Assembly: GCF_014651375.1 (NCBI RefSeq)
Contig: NZ_BMWT01000003.1
Span: forward strand, 434,001-498,000
Length of the DNA stretch: 64,000 nucleotides
Direction of reading: 5' to 3'
DNA from: Tateyamaria omphalii
GTDB taxonomy: Bacteria > Pseudomonadota > Alphaproteobacteria > Rhodobacterales > Rhodobacteraceae
The position numbers were made by a program, and so were the translations under genes. Position 1 is the first letter of the stretch; the number at the start of each line of letters is the position of its first letter. The notes below the pieces were generated by a model that was not told the origin of the DNA, did no database searches, and saw nothing but the letters and a program-made list of their open reading frames with translations. Below are positions 57,097-64,000 of this stretch, piece after piece.

Positions 57097-58572
57097 ATGG
57101 GCGCGCAGGCACGATCACTTTCATCGCTGGGCCTGACCGCCCGAGGTGGGGTCAATCCCGATATCACCGGCATTGCCGTGGACAGCCGCGAGGTGACGGA
57201 CGGGTTCCTGTTCGCCGCCATGCCGGGCAGCCGCGTGCATGGGGCGGAGTTCATCCAATACGCGGTGCGCATGGGCGCGGCCGCCGTTCTGACCGATGCA
57301 GAAGGGGCCAAACTGGCCGCGGAGTGGTTGGACGATGTGGCCGTTGTTGTCACCGATGCCCCGCGCGAGGCGCTCAGCCGGACGGCTGCCCTGTGGTTTG
57401 GCGGTCAGCCTGACGTGGTGGTCGCTGTCACCGGGACCAACGGGAAAACATCCGTGGCGACCTTTGTGCGTCAGATCTGGATCGAGATGGGCTTGCCTGC
57501 CGTCAACCTGGGCACAACGGGGGTGGAGGGCGCATGGACGGCCCCCTTGGCCCACACCACGCCCGAGCCGATCACACTGCATCGCACCCTTGCTGAGGCG
57601 AAGGCGAACGGGATTACCCATGCCGCGATGGAAGCCTCTTCGCATGGTCTGGACCAGCGCAGGCTGGATGGCGTGACGCTGAAAGCGGCTGGGTTCACGA
57701 ACTTTACCCAGGATCATCTGGACTACCACCACACATTTGAGGCCTATTTTGACGCCAAGGCGGGTCTGTTTGCACGTGTGCTGCCCGAGGACGGGGTGGC
57801 CGTGATCAATATGGATGATGCACGCGGCGTGGACATGGCCGCCATTGCACGGGCGCGGGGGCAAACCGTGATGGCCGTGGGCCGGGATGGCGGCGATCTG
57901 CGCCTGAGCGCGCAGCGGTTCGATGCGACGGGTCAGGATGTGCGGTTCGAATATGAGGGCAAGGCGTATACCGCGCGTCTGCCCCTGATTGGAGGTTTTC
58001 AGGCCGACAACGTGATGCTGGCCTGCGGGCTGGTCATTGCCTGCGGGGCGGAGCCCGCGCGGGTGTTCGAGACGTTGCCCCATCTTGGCACCGTTCGAGG
58101 GCGTATGCAGCTGGCCGCCACGCGCGAGAATGGCGCGGCGGTGTTCGTGGATTACTCACACACACCTGACGCGGTGGCCACCGCGCTCAAGGCGATGCGC
58201 CCGCATGTGATGGGCCGGTTGATTGCCGTTGTGGGGGCAGGCGGGGATCGCGATGCGGGGAAGCGTCCGTTGATGGGGCAGGCCGCGGCTGAGAATGCTG
58301 ACATCGTCTTTGTCACCGATGACAACCCGCGCAGCGAAGACCCCGCACTGATCCGCGCTGCGGTCATGGAGGGCTGCCCCGAGGCAACCGAAGTGGGGGA
58401 CCGGGCCGAGGCAATCCTGCGCGCGGTCGATGCGCTGGGGCCCGGTGACGCGCTGCTGATCGCGGGCAAGGGGCATGAGACGGGTCAGATCGTGGGCGAT
58501 GATGTGCTGCCCTTTGACGATGTGGAACAGGCAAGCGTGGCCGTGGCCGCCTTGGAAGGACGGTTGACATGA
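57097..58572 (+). CDS. murE: UDP-MurNAc-L-Ala-D-Glu:meso-diaminopimelate ligase
   Basis: Mur ligase of 491 residues that adds the third peptide residue. The ATP-binding loop VTGTNGKTSVATF is near residue 110, and the substrate-specificity motif DNPRSEDP near 409 marks meso-diaminopimelate as the amino acid. The N-terminal domain (DSREVTDGFLFAAMPGSRVHG) binds the UDP part. Cytoplasmic. murF overlaps its end by 4 bp. Confidence 0.97.
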   Translation: MGAQARSLSSLGLTARGGVNPDITGIAVDSREVTDGFLFAAMPGSRVHGAEFIQYAVRMGAAAVLTDAEGAKLAAEWLDDVAVVVTDAPREALSRTAALWFGGQPDVVVAVTGTNGKTSVATFVRQIWIEMGLPAVNLGTTGVEGAWTAPLAHTTPEPITLHRTLAEAKANGITHAAMEASSHGLDQRRLDGVTLKAAGFTNFTQDHLDYHHTFEAYFDAKAGLFARVLPEDGVAVINMDDARGVDMAAIARARGQTVMAVGRDGGDLRLSAQRFDATGQDVRFEYEGKAYTARLPLIGGFQADNVMLACGLVIACGAEPARVFETLPHLGTVRGRMQLAATRENGAAVFVDYSHTPDAVATALKAMRPHVMGRLIAVVGAGGDRDAGKRPLMGQAAAENADIVFVTDDNPRSEDPALIRAAVMEGCPEATEVGDRAEAILRAVDALGPGDALLIAGKGHETGQIVGDDVLPFDDVEQASVAVAALEGRLT

Positions 58573-60026
58573 CGCTTTGGACCGCAGCCGAGGCTGCTGC
58601 CGCAACGGGTGGGCGCGCCACCACGGATTGGGTGGCGACCGGGGTGTCGATCGACACCCGCACGATTCAGCCCGGCGATATCTTTGTGGCCCTCAAGGCG
58701 GCTCGGGACGGGCATGATTTTGTGGCGCAGGCGCTTGAGAAGGGCGCGGCCGCGGCGCTGGTGACCCATGTGCCGGACGGCGTGGCCGAAGATGCGCCCT
58801 TGCTGATCGTGGATGATGTTCTGGAAGGTCTGGAAGGGCTGGGTATCGCGGCCCGTGCCCGCACAGAGGCCCGCGTGGTCGCCATTACCGGGTCGGTTGG
58901 CAAAACCTCGACCAAGGAAATGCTGCGCGCCATCCTGACGGATCAGGGGCGCACACATGCCTCGGTTGCCAGCTACAACAACCATTGGGGTGTGCCACTG
59001 ACACTGGCGCGGATGCCGCAGGATACGGAGTATGCGGTGATCGAGATCGGGATGAACCATCCCGGCGAGATTGCGCCGCTGGCCAAGATGGCGCGGCCGC
59101 ATGTGGCGATGATCACCACGGTTGCCGCTGCGCATCTGGAAGCCTTTGAGAATATCGAGGGGATCGCGGTCGAGAAGGCATCGATCCTTGACGGTTTGGA
59201 GTATGGCGGTGCTGCGGTTCTGAACAACGACTGTTCGACTGCGGCGATCCTGCAGGCCAAGGCGCATGACGCCAAGCGTCGCGACATCGGCTTTGGCGAA
59301 CACGGCTTTGATTTCAAATTGAAATCCGTTGATTTGAAGCGTGATACAACCGTGGTGCAGGCTGAGGCGCATGACGCCCCGCTGCTGTTCAAGATTGGCG
59401 CTGTCGGCAAGCACTATGCCATGAACGGTTTGGGCGCGCTGGCCGCCGCCGAGGCGCTGGGCGCCGACCTTGCCCTTGCGGCGCAGTCGCTGGGCCGGTG
59501 GTCCCCCTACGAGGGGCGGGGTGCGCGCGAAGTCATCGTTTTGGACCCGGTCGAGACCCACATGACGCTGGAGCTGATCGATGACAGTTACAACGCCAAT
59601 CCGACCTCAATGGGCGCTGCACTTGAGGTTCTGGCCGCTGCGGAAGTGACCAATGACATCGGACGTGTCAGCAAGGGGCGGCGGATCGCTTTTGTCGGTG
59701 ACATGAAGGAGCTGGGCGATGAAGGACCCGCGATGCATGGCGGGATTGCCGATCTGCCCTCCATAGCATCCATCGACGTGATCCACTGCATCGGCCCGCT
59801 GATGAAGCATCTGCACGAGGCGCTGCCTGCAGACAAACAGGGGCAATGGGCAGAGACGTCCGAAGAGATGGCGGCACAGGTTCCGCGCCGCCTGGACAGC
59901 GGGGACGTGGTTCTGGTCAAGGGATCGCTGAGCATGCAACTGGCACGGGTCGTTGACGCGATCCGCAAAATGGGCCATCCGGTAGACAAGGGCGAAGACC
60001 CAAAAGATAAGGCCCAAAAAGAATAA
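58569..60026 (+). CDS. murF: UDP-MurNAc-tripeptide:D-Ala-D-Ala ligase
   Basis: Mur ligase of 485 residues that adds D-alanyl-D-alanine. Motifs: [19 protein letters not shown] near residue 26, the P-loop [14 protein letters not shown] near 107-120, and [16 protein letters not shown] near 161. The final ~20 residues are Lys/Asp/Glu-rich. It overlaps murE (ATGA) and is followed 16 bases later by mraY. Confidence 0.97.
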   Translation: MTLWTAAEAAAATGGRATTDWVATGVSIDTRTIQPGDIFVALKAARDGHDFVAQALEKGAAAALVTHVPDGVAEDAPLLIVDDVLEGLEGLGIAARARTEARVVAITGSVGKTSTKEMLRAILTDQGRTHASVASYNNHWGVPLTLARMPQDTEYAVIEIGMNHPGEIAPLAKMARPHVAMITTVAAAHLEAFENIEGIAVEKASILDGLEYGGAAVLNNDCSTAAILQAKAHDAKRRDIGFGEHGFDFKLKSVDLKRDTTVVQAEAHDAPLLFKIGAVGKHYAMNGLGALAAAEALGADLALAAQSLGRWSPYEGRGAREVIVLDPVETHMTLELIDDSYNANPTSMGAALEVLAAAEVTNDIGRVSKGRRIAFVGDMKELGDEGPAMHGGIADLPSIASIDVIHCIGPLMKHLHEALPADKQGQWAETSEEMAAQVPRRLDSGDVVLVKGSLSMQLARVVDAIRKMGHPVDKGEDPKDKAQKE

Positions 60027-60042
60027 CGAGGGACAGGCAGGC

Positions 60043-61125
60043 ATGCTTTATTGGTTGACGGCACTTTCGGATGGCGGGGACTTTTTCAACCTGTTCCGCT
60101 ACATCACCTTTCGGGCCGGGGGTGCGTTCCTGACTGCGCTGGTGTTTGGCTTTCTCTTTGGCCGTCCGCTGATTGCGGTGTTGCGCAAGAAGCAGGGCAA
60201 GGGCCAGCCGATCCGCGATGATGGGCCGGAAGGGCATTTTTCCAAGGCGGGCACGCCGACCATGGGGGGGCTGCTGATTGTTGGGGCCCTGGCCACATCA
60301 ACGCTGTTGTGGGCGCGCTGGGACAACCCGTTCACGTGGATTGTCTTGGGCGTCACGCTGGCCTTTGCCCTGATCGGTTTTGCCGACGACTATGCCAAGG
60401 TGTCCAAACAGACCACGGCAGGTGTGCCCGGTAAGGTGCGGCTTTTGCTGGGGTTTCTGATTGCTGGTATTGCTGCCTATTTTGCCACGATCAGCCACCC
60501 CGACGATCTGCAGAACCAGTTGGCGGTGCCTGTCCTCAAGGATGTGCTGATCAATATGGGGGTTCTGTTCATTCCCTTTGCCATCATCGTCATTGTGGGG
60601 GCCGCCAATGCGGTGAACCTGACGGATGGGCTGGACGGGCTGGCCATCATGCCGGTGATGATCGCAGGCGGCACGCTGGGCATCATCGCCTATGCCGTGG
60701 GCCGCGTTGACTTCACCGAGTATCTGGATGTGCACTATGTGCCCGGTACGGGTGAGTTGCTGATCTTTACCTCGGCGCTCTTTGGTGGGGGCTTGGGGTT
60801 CCTGTGGTACAACGCGCCGCCTGCTGCGGTGTTCATGGGTGATACCGGATCCTTGGCGCTGGGCGGTGCTTTGGGCGCGATTGCCGTGGCGACGAAACAC
60901 GAGCTGGTTCTGGCCATCGTAGGCGGTCTGTTCGTGGTCGAGGCGCTGAGTGTGATCATTCAGGTTCTCTACTTCAAACGTACCGGCAAGCGCGTGTTCC
61001 TGATGGCCCCGATCCACCACCACTATGAGAAAAAGGGCTGGGCTGAGCCTCAGATCGTGATCCGGTTCTGGATCATTTCCCTGATCCTGGCGATGATCGG
61101 CCTTGCCACCCTGAAGGTGCGGTGA
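60043..61125 (+). CDS. mraY: phospho-N-acetylmuramoyl-pentapeptide transferase
   Basis: Integral membrane enzyme of 360 residues, ten helices, that makes lipid I. Catalytic motifs: [10 protein letters not shown] near residues 113-122, [14 protein letters not shown] near 191-204, and [12 protein letters not shown] near 322-333. The N-terminal cytoplasmic loop has MGGLLI after GTPT. The SDR gene begins on the last base of its stop (TGATG), an unusual partner here. Confidence 0.97.
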   Translation: MLYWLTALSDGGDFFNLFRYITFRAGGAFLTALVFGFLFGRPLIAVLRKKQGKGQPIRDDGPEGHFSKAGTPTMGGLLIVGALATSTLLWARWDNPFTWIVLGVTLAFALIGFADDYAKVSKQTTAGVPGKVRLLLGFLIAGIAAYFATISHPDDLQNQLAVPVLKDVLINMGVLFIPFAIIVIVGAANAVNLTDGLDGLAIMPVMIAGGTLGIIAYAVGRVDFTEYLDVHYVPGTGELLIFTSALFGGGLGFLWYNAPPAAVFMGDTGSLALGGALGAIAVATKHELVLAIVGGLFVVEALSVIIQVLYFKRTGKRVFLMAPIHHHYEKKGWAEPQIVIRFWIISLILAMIGLATLKVR

Positions 61126-61781
61126 TGCCACGGGCGCTGGTCACTGGCGGCAACCGTGGGATCGGGTACGCGATGGCGCAGGATCTGCTTGCGCGGGGAT
61201 GCGATGTTGTGATCGGGGTAAGAGATGCGCAGGCGGGGGCAGCTGCAGCGGCCGCCTTGGGCTGCGATTGGGTCCATCTTGACCTTGAGGATACATCCAC
61301 CTTTGCACCGGCCATTGAGGCCGCAGGTGGCATCGATATCCTGATCAACAACGCAGGCATCCTGATTGAAGACAGCATGGTGACCCATCCCAAGGGTCTG
61401 CGGCGGTCCATGCAGGTCATGTTTCACGCGCCCTTCGAACTGATCCTGCTATGCCTGCCCCATATGGCGCAGACGGGACAGGGCCGCATCATCAATGTCA
61501 GTTCCGGCTGGGGCGCCTTTGACGAGGGTCTGGAAGGTCCGGGCGGGTACGGTGTGGCCAAGGCGGCGCTGAATGCACTGTCCCATGCCTTGCCACGTGA
61601 TCTGCCGAAGGGTGTCAGCATCAATGCGATGTGCCCGGGCTGGGTGCACACACGCATGGGCGGTCAGGCCGCGCCCCGCACACCGGAAGAGGGCGCGGAC
61701 ACGGCCATCTGGCTGGCGCTTGATGCGCCTGCAAACGTGACCGGCAAATTCTTTCGCGATCGTCAGGAAAAGGCGTGGTGA
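61125..61781 (+). CDS. short-chain dehydrogenase/reductase inserted between mraY and murD
   Basis: Protein of 218 residues. Start at ATG 61125, not the GTG one codon earlier, giving a 1-bp overlap with mraY. Classical SDR marks: TGGNRGIG (cofactor loop) near residue 7, INNAG near 77, the catalytic Ser in INVSSGWGAF near 123 and YGVAK near 140. The substrate is unknown. Genes of this class are not usual in the dcw cluster; co-transcription with mraY is very likely, but a role in peptidoglycan synthesis is not implied. Confidence 0.92.
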   Translation: MPRALVTGGNRGIGYAMAQDLLARGCDVVIGVRDAQAGAAAAAALGCDWVHLDLEDTSTFAPAIEAAGGIDILINNAGILIEDSMVTHPKGLRRSMQVMFHAPFELILLCLPHMAQTGQGRIINVSSGWGAFDEGLEGPGGYGVAKAALNALSHALPRDLPKGVSINAMCPGWVHTRMGGQAAPRTPEEGADTAIWLALDAPANVTGKFFRDRQEKAW

Positions 61782-61783
61782 TG

Positions 61784-61840
61784 ATCTTTCTTCTGGCTGA
61801 AAATACCTCGGGGGAGGCCGCAGGCCGGGGGCAGAGCCCC
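61784..61840 (+). repeat. dispersed palindromic repeat, copy 4 (best copy)
   Basis: TCTTTCTTCTGGCTGAAAAT, then ACCTCGGGGGAGGCCGCAGG and CCGGGGGCAGAGCCCC. Internal hairpins GGCCGCAGGCC and GGGGCAGAGCCCC. It fills most of the gap between the SDR gene and murD within an otherwise tightly packed cluster; the murD ribosome site follows right after. Confidence 0.85.
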
Positions 61841-61854
61841 AAGGGAGCAAGGAC

Positions 61855-63249
61855 ATGATCCCGGTGCAGGGTCTGAACGGCGCACGCGTTGCGGTTCTGG
61901 GGCTTGGACGCTCGGGCCTTGTTGCAGCGCGTGCTTTGAAAGCAGGCGGTGCGACACCGATCTGCTGGGATGACAACCCCGAGGCGCAGGCCAAGGCCGA
62001 GGCGGAAGGGTTTACCTGTCTGAACCTGAAAAAACAGGGTGCGTTTGACGACATTGCGCGGCTGATTGTCAGCCCGGGCATTCCGCATCTTTACCCGACC
62101 CCCAACCCGGTGATCGCTGCGGCATGGGCTGCCGGTGTGCCGGTGGACAATGACATCGGGCTGTTCTTCCAATCCTTTGCCACTTCCGATTGGAACCGCT
62201 TTGACACCGTGCCGCGGGTCATTGCCGTGACCGGGTCTAATGGCAAATCGACGACCTGCGCCCTGATCCATCACATCATGGAGGTCGCGGGCCGCCCCAG
62301 CCAGCTTGCGGGCAATATCGGGCGCGGTGTGTTGGACATCGACCCGCCCCATGATGGTGAGATCGTGGTGCTGGAACTGTCGAGCTACCAGACTGACCTC
62401 GCGCGCAGCCTGACGCCGGATGTGGCCGTGTTCACCAACCTGTCGCCGGATCATCTGGATCGGCATGCGGGTATGGGTGGATATTTTGCCGCCAAGCGCA
62501 GGCTTTTTGCCGAGGGTGGCCCGGACCGGGCTGTCATTGGCGTGGATGAAGACGAAGGGCGATCCCTTGCGGGGCAACTGAGCGAAGGCCCCAGCGATGA
62601 CCGCGTGATCCGTGTGTCTGTGGCGGAAAAGCTGACCGGACCCGGCTGGCAGGTCTTTGCGAAAAAGGGCTTTTTGGCCGAGTACCGCAAGGGACGTCAG
62701 GTTGCGTCCATTGATCTGCGCGAGGTTGCAGGCTTGCCCGGCGCGCACAATCACCAGAATGCCTGTGCCGCCTATGCTGCTGCGCGTGCGGTTGGTGTGG
62801 CGCCTAAGGTGATCGAACAGGCCTTTCACAGTTTTGCGGGCTTGCCGCATCGCAGCCAGACCATCGCCGAGGCAGATGGTGTGCGCTATGTGAATGACAG
62901 CAAGGCCACGAATGTGGACAGCGCGGCCAAGGCGCTGATGGCGTTCAAGAACATTCGTTGGATTTGTGGCGGGTTGCAGAAAGAGGGCGGGCTTGATCCG
63001 CTCAACGACGCCTCGTCCGGTGTGCGCAAAGCCTATGTCATCGGGCGAGAAGCGGCGCAGTTCGCGATGCAACTGAATGTCGAAGCGCAGGTGTGCGGCA
63101 CGATGTCGGCGGCAGTGGACGCTGCGATGCAAGAAGCTGAGGCCGGAGATGTGGTTCTGCTTGCGCCTGCTGCAGCCAGTTTCGATCAATATGACAGTTT
63201 TGAGCGGCGAGGCGATGACTTTGTCACTGAGGTCACGAAGCGGCTGTAA
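61855..63249 (+). CDS. murD: UDP-MurNAc-L-Ala:D-glutamate ligase
   Basis: Mur ligase of 464 residues that adds D-glutamate. The N-terminal Rossmann domain is shown by [17 protein letters not shown] at residues 11-27, the P-loop [15 protein letters not shown] sequence ([17 protein letters not shown]) near 124, and [12 protein letters not shown] near 193. The ATG follows AGGGAGCAAGGAC. It is the last dcw gene here: the next gene lies on the other strand, so ftsW, murG and later genes must be elsewhere. Confidence 0.97.
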   Translation: MIPVQGLNGARVAVLGLGRSGLVAARALKAGGATPICWDDNPEAQAKAEAEGFTCLNLKKQGAFDDIARLIVSPGIPHLYPTPNPVIAAAWAAGVPVDNDIGLFFQSFATSDWNRFDTVPRVIAVTGSNGKSTTCALIHHIMEVAGRPSQLAGNIGRGVLDIDPPHDGEIVVLELSSYQTDLARSLTPDVAVFTNLSPDHLDRHAGMGGYFAAKRRLFAEGGPDRAVIGVDEDEGRSLAGQLSEGPSDDRVIRVSVAEKLTGPGWQVFAKKGFLAEYRKGRQVASIDLREVAGLPGAHNHQNACAAYAAARAVGVAPKVIEQAFHSFAGLPHRSQTIAEADGVRYVNDSKATNVDSAAKALMAFKNIRWICGGLQKEGGLDPLNDASSGVRKAYVIGREAAQFAMQLNVEAQVCGTMSAAVDAAMQEAEAGDVVLLAPAAASFDQYDSFERRGDDFVTEVTKRL

Positions 63250-63323
63250 TCCAAAGGCGCGCCTACGGCGCATTCCATTCTGATTTTGAAAAAGCCTTTT
63301 GGCTTTCCCAAAAAGGGGTGTGA

Positions 63324-64000
63324 TCAGCTCTGAAGCGCCCGTGCAGCGGCCATGGCGGATGACCAGGCCCATTGGAAGTTATAGCCCCCCAACCAGCCGG
63401 TGACATCAAGGGCTTCGCCGATGAAGTACAGGCCCGGTGTGATCTGCGACTCCATTGTTTTTGAGCTGACCTGACCCGTTTCAATACCGCCACGGGTCAC
63501 TTCGGCGGTGCGGTAGCCTTCGGTGCCGCTTGGGGTCAGGGCCCAGTGGTGCAGGTCATGGGTCAGGGCTTCAATCCGCGCGTCGGACAGATCGCCAAGG
63601 CGGCCCGACATGTCCAGCTGCGTGGACAGATGATCGACAAGCCGGGCGGGCAGGTGGCGTGCCAGTTCGGTTGTCAGCGCTTTCTTTCCGTCGCTGCGCC
63701 GTTTGGCCCGCAGGATGCCGGCGAGGTCCGTTTCCGGGGCGAGGTGAACGGTGATGTCCTGGCCTGTGTTCCAATAGCTGGACGCCTGCAGGATGGCCGG
63801 ACCGGAGAGGCCGCGATGGGTGAACAGCATCGCTTCGTCAAAGCTGGTGCCGTTGGCCGTAACCCGGGCCGGGCAGGAGACGCCCGAGATGTCGGCAAAG
63901 CGGCGGTCTGTGAAGGTGAATGGGACAAGCGCCGGTTCGGTTGTCGTCACGCGGTGCCCAAACTGGCGTGCGGTATCGTAGGCGAACCCGGTTGCGCCCA
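63324..64000 (-). CDS. NAD(P)/FAD-dependent flavoprotein, HI0933/BaiN family (partial)
   Basis: Only the C-terminal ~225 residues are inside the window; the reading frame continues past the right edge through GFAYDTARQFGHRVT, so the start lies outside and a GTG at 63950 is internal. TEPALVPFTF, the central insert domain, LSGPAILQASSYW and the terminal GGYNFQWAWSSAMAA FAD contact are typical of HI0933-like flavoproteins. The reaction is not well known; some reduce unsaturated bile-acid-like substrates. It is convergent with murD. Confidence 0.88.
   Translation of the reverse strand, partial: GATGFAYDTARQFGHRVTTTEPALVPFTFTDRRFADISGVSCPARVTANGTSFDEAMLFTHRGLSGPAILQASSYWNTGQDITVHLAPETDLAGILRAKRRSDGKKALTTELARHLPARLVDHLSTQLDMSGRLGDLSDARIEALTHDLHHWALTPSGTEGYRTAEVTRGGIETGQVSSKTMESQITPGLYFIGEALDVTGWLGGYNFQWAWSSAMAAARALQS

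Noticed and set aside
63250-63323. Terminator between murD and the flavoprotein gene
   Set aside because: AAAGCC/GGCTTT and CCTTTT/AAAAGG can pair, but there is no convincing T-run on either strand, so it is not listed.
61621-63372. 583-codon minus-strand frame opposite murD and the SDR gene
   Set aside because: Composition-driven antisense frame; both sense genes have complete motifs.

Overview
The window looks like a chromosomal segment of an alphaproteobacterium of the Rhodobacterales (Roseobacter/Rhodobacter group). This rests on the high GC content, the run mraZ-rsmH-ftsL-ftsI-murE-murF-mraY-murD, the CarD, SUV3-like helicase/S4 and AsnC/hppD arrangements, and two RNA loci with counterparts described in Rhodobacter sphaeroides: a CcsR-type sRNA array behind a DUF1127 gene, and an UpsM-like leader before mraZ. 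I see no phage, transposase or CRISPR. The assignment comes from reading the sequence, not from a database search.

Layout. 1-8.1 kb: small zinc-finger protein, hydrolases, PepF peptidase, and a DNA ligase/exonuclease repair pair. 8.2-15.1 kb: TPR protein, SUV3-like helicase with an S4 RNA-binding protein, ferredoxin, CarD, and divergent cobS/cobT. 15.1-24.6 kb: Kef-type antiporter, AsnC regulator/hppD pair, a large protein with a GspL/PilM-like N-terminus and a PilP/GspC-like C-terminus, SIMPL protein, and metY. 24.7-28.2 kb: a glycosyltransferase-like gene downstream of a tightly overlapped four-gene membrane redox operon built round a ferric-reductase/Rieske fusion. 28.5-31.6 kb: a betaine-type ABC importer. 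31.7-33.7 kb: tRNA-Tyr, rlmB, a zinc-ribbon gene that seems to start at ATC, a candidate sRNA, and a CoA-binding protein. 34.2-38.8 kb: histidine genes hisA, hisF, hisE, hisH and hisB with small membrane ORFs and a 230-bp segment bounded by inverted repeats. 38.9-48.2 kb: tRNA-Gly, small secreted proteins, pyruvate carboxylase, an L-lactate dehydrogenase-type enzyme and a PcrA/UvrD helicase. 48.2-50.7 kb: an ECF41-type sigma factor operon with its own likely promoter, then three CcsR-like sRNAs and DUF1127. 50.9-64 kb: Mrp, a membrane protein, an AT-rich control region, the first half of the dcw cluster with an SDR gene inserted before murD, and a flavoprotein gene that runs off the end.

Most genes are ordinary metabolism, repair and envelope synthesis. 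The most interesting parts are non-coding or small: the CcsR array, the MraZ-box/UpsM leader, the ECF41 promoter, the ATC-start gene, a hairpin-rich sRNA candidate at 33 kb, a four-copy dispersed palindromic repeat, and the uncharacterised Rieske/ferric-reductase operon. Start codons were re-chosen in many genes, because the longest open frames often run upstream of the conserved N-terminus. Several long antisense frames in this GC-rich DNA were rejected as shadows.
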